Below the pieces are notes generated by a model, which worked only from the letters and a program-made list of their open reading frames with translations, was not told the origin of the DNA and made no database searches. The position numbers and the translations under genes are program-made. From Rosellinia necatrix (taxonomy: Eukaryota; Ascomycota; Sordariomycetes; Xylariales; Xylariaceae), in contig JAGYVD010000006.1 in assembly GCA_021209875.1 (NCBI GenBank), forward strand, positions 1,302,001-1,366,000: a DNA stretch of 64,000 nt, written 5' to 3'. Below are positions 22,201-34,800 of the stretch, one piece after another. Positions within the stretch are counted from its first letter, which is position 1. Each line of letters opens with the position of its first letter.

Positions 22201-22796
22201 CGCATCTAGTCAAGGAGAAAGGTGGCTTAATACTCATTTAACTAGAAGAGAAAGAACGTAACAGCCTATCGATAGTAATCAGAAAGATTACCGGCCTGGG
22301 CGATCCACGGCGCGGGATGAGAGACCAATGGCCTGGAATGAGACGGTTGCATAGCAGCATTCAGTGTATTGGCTACTATCATTCGATAGCACAGTTCGGG
22401 TACGCGAGGAGGATACCCCTTCGAAAGAGCGCCTGTCTCCCGGACCCGGACATGTCGGGGTAGGGTCAGGATCATACAGAGCAATTATGTACAACCAGCG
22501 ACTGATGTATGGTGGTAGGACGCATTTAGGGGAGAGGCATCCAGTATAGAGTTAGCCATTTTCCCAATTCAGCGGAACTACCTAATTGCTACAGCACTGT
22601 TCTTTTCCCTATAAAGTGACCCACAAACCCCTTGGCAAAGAAGCCCCAGCGTATTGCCAATACAAAAAAACCACGTCAAACCCATCCCCCTAGTCATGTG
22701 TTGATACAATTTCTCCTAAAAAAAAAAAAAAAAGGAAAACACCCCGGCTGAATGAAGGGCGCCAACCAAGGACAAAATTACTTCCTCACTGTCCAC
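22201..22796. other. convergent 3' spacer between BLM10 and the FAX-like gene
   Basis: Nothing coding is recognised. An A-run at about 22720-22733 and AT-rich stretches fit two facing 3' ends. Confidence 0.6.
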
Positions 22797-23926
22797 TTAT
22801 ATCGGCAACGCTTCATAGTCGGGAAAATATTGCTCTTGGATCCGGCGCGCATACTCTAGGAGGACCGGGAAACTCTTCACATCGGCCTGAGAGCCAGGGC
22901 CACTTCTGAGGTGTCAGCATTCTTCTCTTCTTCCCTCTCATCGTCGCTATCGTCGTGGGGGAAAGGGGGGACTCACGCGGTGCACAACAAAGCTGAGACC
23001 AGGAAACCGAAGAGGGCCGTGTCGGCCTCGGTGGGCTCAGGGCCGCCGAGGATCCAGAAGGGCGCCCCACGCTCCTCGGCAGGGAGGGAGGAGGAGGAGG
23101 AGGAGGAGGCATTCTGTTGGCTCGAGCGCGACGCGAGGGCCAGGTCGGCGAAGCCCGCCCAGACCTCGCGCCGCAGCCGGGCGATCTCGTCGGCGCTGAA
23201 GCGGCCGGTGCCCTGCCCGTGCAGCGTCGCGACCATGTTGCGGTGGACAAGGGCGCCGACGACGACGCGGACCGGCCACGGCAGCGCCCACAGCACGTGG
23301 TCGCGCATCACGTAGTAGTTCTGCGTCCAGCGCTCCCAGCCCTATATGTAAATCATGGCGGTTAGTTGGTGGCATTAGCGCGGGAGGGAGGGAGGGGAGT
23401 TGCTTGAGAGGGTGAGAGATGTGGAAATAAATAAAGAAAGAAAGAATATAATTATAAAAAAAAAAATTAATAATAATAAAAAATAGAAAAAAAAGAGTAG
23501 AAAGGAATTTCTGACCTGATAGAAGGCAAGCCTGTCCTCGAGCATCGCCCGCAGCGCGAGGTCGTGCGCGCGCTCGGCGCCGGTCAGCCGGGCGTTGATG
23601 TCGGCGAGGACGCCGCGCTCGGCGAGCGCGGCGGCGATGAGGGCCGAGTCGCCCAGCACGGCCGTCTCCTCCTCCCCCTCCTCCTCCTCCTCCTCCTCCT
23701 TCCCGCCGCCCCCACCGGCGCGCGTAACCTCAACGTACGGGATCTTCCCCTTGGGCCCTTGCCGCGGCGAGCCCGCGGCGGTGGCGTACGCGACCCCGCC
23801 GAAGCGCAGGCGCGCCTCGAGCTTCGTCACGAACGGCGACCACACGAAGGCGCCGGCCTCCTTGAACCCGCGGAACACGGTGATCTTGGGCAAGGTGCTG
23901 GTGCTGGTGGTGGTGGTGGCGGACAT
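22797..23926 (-). CDS. metaxin/FAX-type GST-fold protein, three exons
   Basis: Failed-axon-connections/metaxin-like family: an N-terminal thioredoxin-like fold and an all-helical GST C-terminal domain, often mitochondrial or peroxisomal; the reaction is unknown. Minus-strand exons are 23926-23516, 23341-22977 and 22905-22797, giving 294 residues. The N-domain has ITVFRGFKEAGAFVWSPFV and the conserved GSPRQGPKGKIPYVEV. It is interrupted by a Gly run and a Glu run (residues about 70-87) not expected in the compact fold. The C-domain has GWERWTQNYYVMRDHVLW and PFWILGGPEPTEADTALFGFL. The last exon supplies SFPVLLEYARRIQEQYFPDYEALPI, the usual family ending. Donor GTGAGT and phases agree throughout (0, then 2). 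A Ser run (SSSSSSS) sits in the C-domain loop. Divergent from the thioesterase gene. Confidence 0.88.
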
Positions 23927-25057
23927 GACGGCGGATGTGAGGCGGGAGGCGAGTATTTACTTTGTGGGCTGGATTGGATTGGATGTAAGGAGGGCAAGGG
24001 GGTTTGAATGATTTGTTGAAAACTGTAATTGAAGATATTATCTCGTCACGACTCGTGAATGAGCGGGGTGTGCTTAATTAAGGAAGGGTAGGAAATCGGT
24101 TAGGTATACATGTGAGGTATACATATGAAAGTCGTGGATGCACTTCTGTTCAAATAAGAAGTCGATAGACCGATAGCCCGGTATATATCCCTCGTCGAGG
24201 TGTCCTTTCCATCGTTTCCCTCGTTTCCATCGTTCCCATCTTCCCACCTTGCCACGGACATTTTTTGATATCCGAAGTTGAGCGACGTGGACGATGCGGC
24301 TCGTCTGTCGGCCAAGCAAGGGGCAACCACAGGCGCCTCGGACCAAGACCGTCGTCGCGAGATCCCCGGTGTCGTCGATCTCTGCTGCGAGGATCCTTCC
24401 CGTCGGCTGAGGCTGCACTCTGCACTCTACCCTCTGCCGGATGACTCAACTTCAATTAGCACATCACGGTACATCGATATTTCACATGGTATCTGGGCTA
24501 TTTTGGGGGATCTGGTGGGGGGGGAGGAAGCTGGGCTCTGACTCCACAACCTTCGGCCGAGTGTTATCCGAATCGCCCAGCTATCTAGGATCTAGGCCAT
24601 GTTAAAGTTCGTGCGTAGCCCCTACAATGGCAACTTACAGTATTAGCACTTGCAATAACTACCAATGGTGTTTTTTTTATTCTTTATTTATTATTAATCT
24701 TTTTTTTTCATTTTTTTTTTTTCATAATCTAGCTAACTACAGGAATTTCTAAACAAACTTTGAAACGACTCCCTAACGTGGACTATTATCAAGTGGCCAC
24801 GAAAATCCTCAGGCACTCCGTATAGGATAAATACCCCTAACCACCAACTAATCCTAGGTCCAGAGGCGAGTACTCCAGCATCGCGATGCTGGCGATACAA
24901 TGAACAGGTGTTCCACATCTGTATTCAAAGATAGAAGAGATGTCAGAACATTTCAATATGCAGTACATACATACATAACTATCTAGTTACTTGCCAGTGT
25001 GGAGCTTCGTGGCTTACTAAAAGTTGGGGAAATACCTACTGAAGAGTTGCTAAATTG

Positions 25058-25086
25058 GTGTGTGTGTGTGTGTGTGTGTGTGTGTG
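25058..25086. repeat. (GT)n dinucleotide repeat
   Basis: About 14 GT units lie 180-207 nt upstream of the thioesterase ATG. They are complementary to the CA tract at 25239-25256. Confidence 0.95.
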
Positions 25087-25238
25087 GCTTCGCAGCTTTC
25101 ACCATCATTGCTAGATAAAAAACCCTGGTCCGAACCGGAGGCAGCACTCCAACACCCAACTCACCACACACTCGCTAGACCGAGACAAGCCAAAGGCTCA
25201 CAACGCAGCAACACTTGCCCCTACTTTACTTTAAAAAC

Positions 25239-25256
25239 CACACACACACACACACA
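25239..25256. repeat. (CA)n dinucleotide repeat
   Basis: Nine CA units end 8 nt before the thioesterase ATG, so they are almost certainly in the mRNA leader. Confidence 0.95.
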
Positions 25257-25264
25257 AGCCCACG

Positions 25265-25795
25265 ATGGGCGACAACATAAATAACAAGGACGACAGCGAC
25301 GAGGTGATCAAGGCGCACATCGAGCACCTGGTGCGGACGAACCTGCCGAACTCGGCCATCTACGCGTTCCTGCTGTCGGACGTGCGGATCGCGTCGGCGA
25401 CGCGGGGCCGCTTCCGGGCGCGGCTGGCGCTCACGCAGCGCCACGTGAACTCGGGCGGGGGCCTCCACGGGGCGGTGTCGGCGGCGATCACGGACTGGGC
25501 GGGCGGCATGGCCGTCGCGACGTGGGACCTGCGCGCGCGCACCGGCGTCTCCGTCGACATCCACGTCCGCTACCTCGCCTCCGCCCGCGCCGGCGACGAG
25601 GTCGAGATCGAGGGCGTCGCCGAGAAGGTCGGCGGCGCCCTCGCCTTCACCCGCGTCGTCATCTCCAAGGTCGCCGACGACGGCGGGGCCGGCCCCGTCG
25701 TCGCCAGCGGCACCCATACCAAGTACGTCAAGGCCCGGGAGGAGCCCTTGCCGCCACCGCCACCGTCACCGCCATCGGCGCCCGCGGACGGATGA
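25265..25795 (+). CDS. hotdog-fold acyl-CoA thioesterase, PaaI/ACOT13 type
   Basis: Predicted to hydrolyse acyl-CoA thioesters. It is a single exon of 176 residues; PaaI/ACOT13 proteins usually have 140-180. The hotdog signature HVNSGGGLHG (residues 60-69) is followed by AVSAAITDWAGGMAVAT. By family comparison Asn62 and Gly66 shape the active site and Asp77 is the likely catalytic acid. The usual HGG is HGA here. The beta core continues with TGVSVDIHVRYLASARAGDEVEIEG, and the ending ASGTHTKYVK is typical, followed by a Pro-rich tail unusual for the family. The ATG at 25265 follows a CA repeat in a good context (CACGATGG). No targeting peptide is obvious. Third codon positions switch from G to C almost exactly at the gene's midpoint, so composition is odd although the protein is normal. 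Confidence 0.9.
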   Translation: MGDNINNKDDSDEVIKAHIEHLVRTNLPNSAIYAFLLSDVRIASATRGRFRARLALTQRHVNSGGGLHGAVSAAITDWAGGMAVATWDLRARTGVSVDIHVRYLASARAGDEVEIEGVAEKVGGALAFTRVVISKVADDGGAGPVVASGTHTKYVKAREEPLPPPPPSPPSAPADG

Positions 25796-28700
25796 GGGAC
25801 TGCTGCTGCCTGCTGCCCCCCGGAGGGATAGCTGTTCGCTCGTGGGTCATGGTGAGTGGGGAGGAGAGAGAGGGAGGCAGGGAGGGAGGATTCCCTCGTT
25901 CGGACGGACGGATAACATGGGATGGTTCGATGGATGGATGGATGGGGGCTGGGGGCGGGGAAAAATGCTCGTCTTGGGGGAGGGATAATGCTCCTCTTGG
26001 GCTTTGTTGCTCACCGCATATAGACACATAGATCATTCTAGACACGAGAGACACGGGTCGGGACATCTGGGCATCCCAAACTAGTCAATTACAGCATTTG
26101 TCTTAAGGGCCGGGGGTTTGGAATAGGAAATGGGCAAAAAAAAAAAAAAAAAAGAGAGAGCTCCTCCTTCATCATCCTCCTCCGGCAGATCGGTATAGCA
26201 TATCCAATAAACCTCTTCACTTAAGGGCCGGGATAGGCGGGGGGGCCAATACCGACGCCCTTTAATCTCGCCCCTCGCCGGCGTTGAACCCACCCTCTCT
26301 CTCTCTCTCTCTCCTCCACTCCATCGCCCCCTAACGTGTCGTACTACCTTTCCGTAGTGTGTGGTGACGCAGGCCAGAGATGGACCGGGGCGTATGTCAC
26401 CCTGCGGATCTCATGCAATCCCGGATGGTCGCACGGGGATTCGCTCCTCAGGCGCCATGCGCACGGTGAGAAAACGGTCGCCCGGCGGAGAGAGGGAGGG
26501 GTGGGGGAGGAGTTAGCCGCCGTGAGGCATGAGCGTTGAACCATGCATGCGTGTCTGTCGGGTCTGCGGTTCGTTCAAGATGAGATAGTATGGGGTGCAG
26601 AAGGGCAGCACCATGGTAAGAACACCATGGTAGGAGGAGGAGGAGGAGGGGGGGGAGGAACGAGATGTGGCGCGGGGGGAAAGGCGATGTGATGCGTTAT
26701 AAAACCCAGTACCATGACTATAAGACTGAAACATTCGCTGTGGGTATGATGCAAGACGCACATCTTTCTCTCTCCCTCTCCCTCCTTTTTTTTTTTTTCT
26801 TTCTTTCTTTCCTGTCGAATCAAGATGTCGACTTCGCTGGTTCGGCTCTCGAAGCCTCCAACGCCGCCGTTTCCGGACAACGGCGCTGCTTGGTACCGAT
26901 GCCTGCGTGTTTACCGAAATAGCGCCCTCCTCTCTTGCTTTTCGATTCAATTATACATATGTACGTACAAGGATGGTGCAGGTTACGAAAAGACTCTTAC
27001 ATGTCTACTTTGCCTTAACTATGTATAATACCATCAATGGAGAGGTGTTATGAGCCTGTGCCTTAACGGCACATAACGGGCTGTATGCGTAGTAGAGCCC
27101 ACCTTCACTATTCCAGTTATTTAGGGTGTCGATTTGACATCTTCGCATCTGAGCCTGCGGCATGTCGCATCCCAAAGATCGATCTATGCGCGGTGATCAC
27201 TGAGTCAGCAAGGGATCGTGCCGACTGGCCCGGCAACAACTAAATGTAACCTCCCCTTGTCACGAGCGCTCTCGTGTTTAATTGTCCAGAAAAAGAATAC
27301 TCCAAGGACTCACCACAATATGAATCGCCAAGGCCACCTCTAATTCATGTTACTGATGATCTCGGTAGATTTTTCCAACTCGAGTGAGGTAATTGTCAAC
27401 TATGATCTCTTCGAGGCTCCCCGTAAGCCATCCCCGAATTCCAATTTCCTCGGAGCCTTGTGGTATTGTGTGTCCCAGCCTCTGCAGAATGCGACCACCA
27501 TAGCCTAGCCACCTTGGATATGCCCAGGCCGCTTCTGTTCTTGAGTCACATCGACCAACTGCCCGATATAACAACCCAAATACCGTTTCCGGGAGGGGTA
27601 ATGGCTCGGCCGACGAATCCGGCTTCCCGGACGTGGCATCCACCCCCAAGAGGAGATATTAAACGAGAGGCGACAAGAAAAAAAAAAACGATCCTTTCCA
27701 AGAGACGACCCTTGCGGCAGCACGAAACGCACTGGCCTAGCGACTAGGTTCGGATGCGATCTCGATCGCATTAGCGCTGCGTATGCACGCCCGGCTCCTT
27801 TCTCAGATCCAGTGACGCTGCTGTCCGTCTGTCCCCAGCTATTATTACACTGGCGAGTCGGAGACTGGAAGATCCGGGAGGGGACCTTGACCGGGATAGT
27901 CTACGATTGGCGAGCTTCGGGACGCGGGGGAAGGGAGGAGAGAGGCGGGAGAAGGAGGAGGAGGAGGAGCAGGAGGAGAAAACATCAGACGACTGCGCAT
28001 GGACGCTTTGAGAACTGATGATGAGGGCAACCGCCACTGTCGGAGCTGACGTAGTCGCGATCTAGTCCGTTCGGAAGGGGCGCTTTGTCGATGTGACGAC
28101 ACCAGTGAAGATCTTTAAACCCCCTCCCTTTCGAACGCGCGCCGCTCCCCGCGGATAATATGATTTTCAGTATCACCTGTAGGTGTGTTGCCATGATAGT
28201 TAACTCTAGGAGCAGAAATATGTCTTGGCCTTTCTCTTCCCTACCTAGTTTTGATCCCAACAATGCCGCATACCTCGTGTTAATTAGTTAGCCCAGTAAG
28301 CGACTTATGCTACAGTCTTAACTCTACAACCAGCGCGCGGCGAGCACGTGGTATTAGTAATTGCTAATAAACTAAAGCGCTACGGTTTCCGGCCGGTCTG
28401 AGTCGTCGATGAGAGAAGATGGCGTCGAGGAATGAACATAGACCAAATCTCTCAGCCCTTGATGCGGGCACGTATTAATGCAATTCGCAAGCCTCTTTCT
28501 ACGCCTGCATATAGCAACTCTGAGTCAAGAGGTAGCGCTATAACGCCCGACAAATATAAACTAATGCGCCAGATCTGTGTCGGCTTTCCTCTCCTACGAG
28601 CCTACCTGTGACCAGTAATATCCGTTGCTCCAGGGAGGCCACGGTTCCTATCGGGGTCGTTACTTGCTCGACTGCTGAGTAACAGGAGAAGAAGCAACCC

Positions 28701-30511
28701 GACATTCAACCCTTCAAATAATCCGAGTAGCCTCAACTTTAATTGATCTATATCCTTTTCGCTTTCTTTTCTGGCATGGTAGGGCTATCGGGAGCTCGAT
28801 AGGCACAATGAATACATGTAGTGTCACGGAACAGGCATGCAACGCTATACCACGACACCACTCGCAAAAGTAGAACGTTACCAAGTCGGACACTTGACTG
28901 TTTGCACCCACTTATATACTATACTATGACATGTAGGGCTACGTGAGCCAATCAAGATTGAGTCGTAGGTTTTTAACTTTTATGTCACGTACTTCATGCC
29001 AGGTGTTGAGCACCATATAAGCTTGTATTTGACATTTACTTCTCTGTTTCTCACGCAGCCATGATTACTTGTATTGAATGCTTCTTTGACTAGGTGCGTA
29101 TATGTTATCGTGGGCGGGGTTAACGGTAATAAAGATGACTTGGCTTGGGAAGACAGAGGCTAATTCCTAGAACGGTAGCTTATTGTGCCGAGCAGGAGCA
29201 GATCGGACATAAAACGAGAGATAACAAAGTTGATGAATTCCTGTAAACTACACTAAGTGAGTATAGACCAGGTGGTTCACAACTTCATCGGAAGTTTCGG
29301 GGGTTTCATAGCACGGTTCCGGCTCACGATTGGAGAATGCTACTCTCTCTTGCAGCTCACGATATTTCTTTTTGGGATGGTGTATCGAGCGTTGGGGCTG
29401 GAACCTTTGAGCTAAACGTCCAAAAAAGGCTCTCGGCGCATGTATTATGCCCGAAGGGAACGCTATTGCATATTCTCAAATAAACGGGAACGATATTGAT
29501 TGACATTTCCGATTTGGAAGCCACGAGAAGTGTGGACTGATCGGGTATTGCATCGTAGACGAGTATTATTCGAGTGCCTAACGCTAGATAGTGGGTTGGG
29601 TATACCTCGCGTGCCTGACAGGGGTCGCTCACTGTACCGTCAACCCCTCCGTGCCGCCCTACAGACATACATAATTCGTTTGTCATGGCTTGGCGGCAAG
29701 CAGGTGGCTCCCACAACGAACGGGTCATAGCGACGAGGGCCGAATCTCCGGGTCCTCGCCAAAGGGTACCTCGAGGTGCCCTTGAAACAAGGGAAACGAA
29801 GGACGGCGTAGTTACGTGGTGCCAAGGTTTCATGGCTTGGGGTGGTGCTTAATCTCACGCGGTGTGTTATGGCACGAGGGGACGAACCTAGCACCAGGTT
29901 CACAGGCGGCATTGACCGGGAAAATGGTGCTGCGCCGAAAGCAGCGCAACTGCATGTCCTTGGCGGGGGAAGTGTGCATCGCGGGCGTCGAGAGTTCATT
30001 TGAGATCCCATTCGCATCCACCCGGAAACAGACTGGTAGAATACACCGCTTCTCACTTTCCCTCCATGCCGATATGAGCCTTTCTTAGCGTCCTCGGGAT
30101 TTGCTGAAGCGGCATGCTAGATCCGGGGTAGCAGACGGTAGGCTAGGTACTGGTACTTCGTGAGGTCAGCGGGAAATTGTTATTGAAAGTATCTCCTACG
30201 TGGTGCCGGGTTAGGTGGGATGGGGGGCCCCAGGCAAGAAAGCCGCAATTTCATCCTGGAAGCTGTAGCGTGCCGATTGGCCTGAAAGGGTATCTGACAA
30301 CACAAGCGAGATGGGCACGAGGTCTGATCGCGCGTGCTCTATCTGTTGATGATGTGAAGCCTCGGTACGCCTTTAATGAGTATCCCAATATCGTCACGAG
30401 CTTCGTATCCTCCAGGACGCCTTCCAATAGATATTCCAAGGCCATATAGCTATGCTCAGGACGCGTATGGCTGTCAGCCACAGGTATGAATCTAACTAGT
30501 TAACTTAGCCA

Positions 30512-30527
30512 ACTAGTCCGGACTAGT
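30512..30527. repeat. 16-bp perfect palindrome ACTAGTCCGGACTAGT
   Basis: A perfect dyad with no spacer, flanked by further ACTAGT/TAGTTA words at 30492-30504. No function is known to me. Confidence 0.8.
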
Positions 30528-31808
30528 ATACCGGTCGAGGGGAAACCCTACACGCGTGCGGTCGCATAAGCCCACTCGCCGAACTACATATCCCATCCTT
30601 CGGAGATTTTGACTAGCTTCTACCGCGGGCGGGTTACATGGGCGCGATTCAGACTGCCATAAGCGGACGAGCTGATTCAGAGAGTGTGCCTAGTTAGGCA
30701 ATGTCAATTACTTGTAGGGCTTTATCGTCCTCGAAACCTAAACTAGTTGGAGGCTGTGTGTAAGGCATCCCGTCTTGCGCTCAGAGGATGTAGGCCAAGG
30801 GTTTCGACCTGGCTGGCTTGAACCATGCTGTAATTCTGAGCGAATGGGGCAAAGGTAGATTTGAGATTCCTGCTGCGAGCGTCCAATTTGATGGTGGGTT
30901 ATCTCGGAGCAGCGACCACATCATTGAGGGGACATGTTGACTACTACCAATGAGATGGCGAACCCCAGATAAAATTCGCATTGAAGAGTAGTGCATATGA
31001 AGTTGCTTACCACGCAGCGTAAGAGTCGCAAATTCAGTACAGGAATTAGCAATCGAGTTAGCGCCCTCCAAGTCCTTGCTGGGGACCGGTTAACCTGACG
31101 TATGACGATCTTGTGTCGCTAGAATAGCCGGTGATACGGCCGCCAGATCTCTAACAACGTCGGTTATGCTAGAAGGAGATCTTGATCATATCTAGGCTGG
31201 AAAGAATGGGACGAACGGGATAGGAGACGGGACGAAGAGTCGGGAACGTAGATCGAACCAGCATAGCCGGACATTACCCCGTCTGATCGGATTGATCATC
31301 GAGACCTGGTCGACAACTGAGCGAGACCATGGAATCGTTACAGCACCGCATCTGGCTGGAACCGGTCCACCCGGCGAGGGGTGACACCCGGGTATTTTTG
31401 CTGGAAGCGAACGCACGTTGAGTGCTGCATGCATGAATGTCTGAGGACCAGGGCAGCTTGACCGAGGTTCTGGGCTAGCTACCTCTCGACCGTCGCCAAC
31501 TACCAAGCGTCAATTTGCGTTTACTAGAAGCCCAACAAGATATCCTCAATCATCGGCCCGAAGGAGTCCGAAGGAAGCCAGCGTGGATCTAGTGTATGAC
31601 TTAACGGCACGCCTGCATCATAGGAGGGAACAGTCGGGGAGTCAATCATAGGTTAGACGTCGATCAGATCCAAACCCACCTTGGAAATGGCTCTGGATGA
31701 GCTGAAAATCGTGCATCCTGAATCACGCAATTTGTATTGCTGACCTATACCATAGGGGGCGATGCTCGATGCTTTTTCTCCGCATTGTGGTGATGAAGCC
31801 TCAAGCGC

Positions 31809-31810
<2 letters not shown>

Positions 31811-31843
<33 letters not shown>

Positions 31844-31860
31844 AGAAAAAAAAAAAAAAA
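31811..31860. repeat. long A-run, ~31 nt plus ~15 nt
   Basis: Thirty-one consecutive A are followed by GGAG and then about 15 more A. It is by far the longest homopolymer in the window and lies in the gene desert. It could be a retroposon 3' tail on the plus strand or simple slippage. Confidence 0.95.
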
Positions 31861-34800
31861 GACGGGAGGAAAAAGCCATTGTAGAAAAAACAAGGTGTGG
31901 TAAAAACATGATTGATTGAAGCATTATATGAGCGAGTGTAAAGTCGACTTACAGTATAGTTACTGCTATTGACGAATTATTACAGCAGAACAGACGAAAG
32001 AATAAGATGCCGCATCAACTTTGCGGGCGGACTAGCAGTTACATACCTGGCAGTAGGCAAGTCTATTACGCACTGTTCTAGACTCGTGGTAAAAGCTTGG
32101 GATTTGCACCCAACACAGTGAGAAAGCATGCGTGCCGAGGCATGTACACTATACTCCAAAAGGTATCATCAAGATTTGGATGCTACCTAGCCTAGGTAAG
32201 TCGAGGGTCTGTTGGGGGTTAGTTCACATGCCCCAAGTGCGGGTATATGCGGTAGATCTTACATTACCGGGAGCTTTTCATCCCATCATGCCTTTAGATA
32301 GACCAGACGGTGATGTGTCCTTATTCTTTAACCACTTATTTACCACACTGACTAGGTAGATATGACATCTCCGGGCCGAGCAAGCTCGTTCTCTTTGTCT
32401 GTAAGCCGTCGTGCTCACCAACCTCCTAGTTCGTAATGTACTTGGCAACGCTATTATCGTCCAAGTCTCAACGAGTCCCGCCCATCCACCATCATTGCCG
32501 GTAATCCTTGTTCGCACTACAGGCACTTCAACCATGGCTGTGCTGCAGCGTCTGCCGTACCACTCCTTTTTAGTGTAGTGCATATCGAGAGCACCAGTCT
32601 AGTACCCTGCTCATTGCCTGATCCTGGAATACACCCCACTGGTAGGGACGTTCCGAGAACCCCTGGCCGCTGTCATGTGTCCTTGTGTAGCATATGCCAG
32701 AGGTCTCGCGTATGCATGGGAGAGTTTTGGCGACTCTATCAAGCCGTGTACCATGTTGTTCCCGAATACTATCAAGCCGACATGCTATATGCGGCCATTC
32801 CCACGACATCAGCCTGGCCGCCATTGCCCGTCTTGGACGAACGAGACTACATCTGTTTACAAAATCAGTTCCTTTTGGCACGCTGCGGCTCTGCTTCCAA
32901 GCTCGTGTCCTCATTTGGTAGGCTAGCGGTGTCATAGTGCACTCACTAGATCTAGGGGTTAGCTCAGTTCTCATCATGAAAAACTACACTACTTAGTAGC
33001 TAGCCCCATCGCGGCAACTAGTTTCAAAAGCGTCCTTTGGTTTATTTATCGTAGGGATACTTTTCCTGCGTACGAGCGAGCCTGGCTACCCACGCTAAGC
33101 GCCGGTGCAATGGGTTCACACCGTCGTGTCGAGGAGTCGATAGCACCAGCAGTCGATACCGCCTTTGAGGGGGAAGAACGCTATTCCACTTTTCACATCT
33201 CTCGCTAGTATATCGTTTTCGGTCCACTAAATGTAGGCTCGTCTTGATATGCCAAATGCTCGTTCGGGGGTAGCAGCCTACTGTATGAATAGGTTATAAA
33301 CCTTTGGGAGATAAGTTACGTGTAGAGTGATACATGAATAAATATCTAAGAACGGTTTTGTCTAGTCGCGTAACGGCACACTAACCGCAGATGTGACGTG
33401 ACAACCGCGTAAAGTCCAAATACTTCCATCATCTTCACCAGCCGCCAGGTTCGAGTGGTCTCCCACTAGTTAGCCCGGCTTGTCATTCGCCTATAATACA
33501 GAGCATTGGTAGGCCATCCCCATCGCCTCAGCCTTGTTTTGGTGCAATGCCAAGTCTCCATGCTAGCTACTGAGGATATAGTGCACAGATAGCCTGGGAG
33601 ACCTCTTCCAATCTAGTGTGCGTGGGCTGTTTGCGATCTTGTTCAGGGCTCGCATGGGTGGGCGGCGGCTTCGGCACCGTCGATGGACAGGCCCCTGCAT
33701 TAACTAATAGTGTATACACCTCTCATTTGCCCCCAAAGCCCAACTTCGAATCCCTACCTCAATAGTCGAATTTGTTGATCAGGAGCAGTGGTCACTTACG
33801 GTGACGAACGGTGCCAATCATTCTAGCCAGGCTTCATTCATAATTGCCAATCAAAAATTTTCAAAATATCAAAAAAAAAATTCACGCGTACGCGGTAGTT
33901 AGTATATGTTGTGTTCCCTGGCAGCGTCGTAATCAATTGGTATGTAGGGTGGCGCCCAAGCTTTCCATAAGCTGTCATAATTAACCCCAGAATGGCCTGG
34001 AATTATTCTTGTTGATGTTACAGTTTGGCTCCATCGTGCTCCATTATTTTGCTTGACGAACGCAAGCCGCCCTAGTCTGCATATGCTCGAATATCTCTCA
34101 CGTGTAAAAGTGTGATAGGCATTTCATATTTTCTTACCCAGCCCTGTTCCCCGCTCATTTGTACTGTTATTATCGTGATATCTCGACCGTAATATGGTTC
34201 ACCTGCAGGTTCAAATAATAGAGCTTTCCGCAAGTTCTCCCAGCGCTAAAGACGGCTCCATTGATACTATCCCAATCTGCGTCTGTGTCCAGCTGGGGAG
34301 GGTCCTCCCGTGCTAGTATTACCGTCATGCCGTTCCGGAGCAAGGGTTCGGATGTTGGACTATCCAGTGCTCTAACGCGTGACAATGTCGATGATTGAGT
34401 TATCCCTTGAGCACTTGCACACTTATGACGCGGATAGCATGAACTCCTCGACTTCCGCCGCACAGACGGACAGGACTGAGCCCCATGTACAGCTGTGCAC
34501 CTCGTAAAAGGTACTGCTGTACAGCAGTATACTGTACTCTGAATGATAAAGTCACGCCCCCTGGCTTCTCTTCTAGATAGTCCAGACATCCGTCAGCGGT
34601 CTGCTTGGGGGTACCGTGCTCATAGGTACTCGTCCCGTCTAATCCTTGTCGTTGATGTATGTATACCACGCATCCCACCATACCATGACATGAGTGATCG
34701 ACGCCAAGTAGCGACTATCGACCTGTCCACGAGTAGAGCATTGCAGGTACAAGATCTGTACCGACCCAGATGGTGACTGGGGTATTCGACCCTAGCACCC

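Larger units (their letters stand above)
23927..25264. other. divergent promoter region, FAX-like gene and thioesterase
   Basis: No gene is recognised. It contains T-rich stretches (24660-24725), a (GT)n tract at 25058-25086 and a (CA)n tract at 25239-25256 directly before the thioesterase start codon. Confidence 0.6.
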
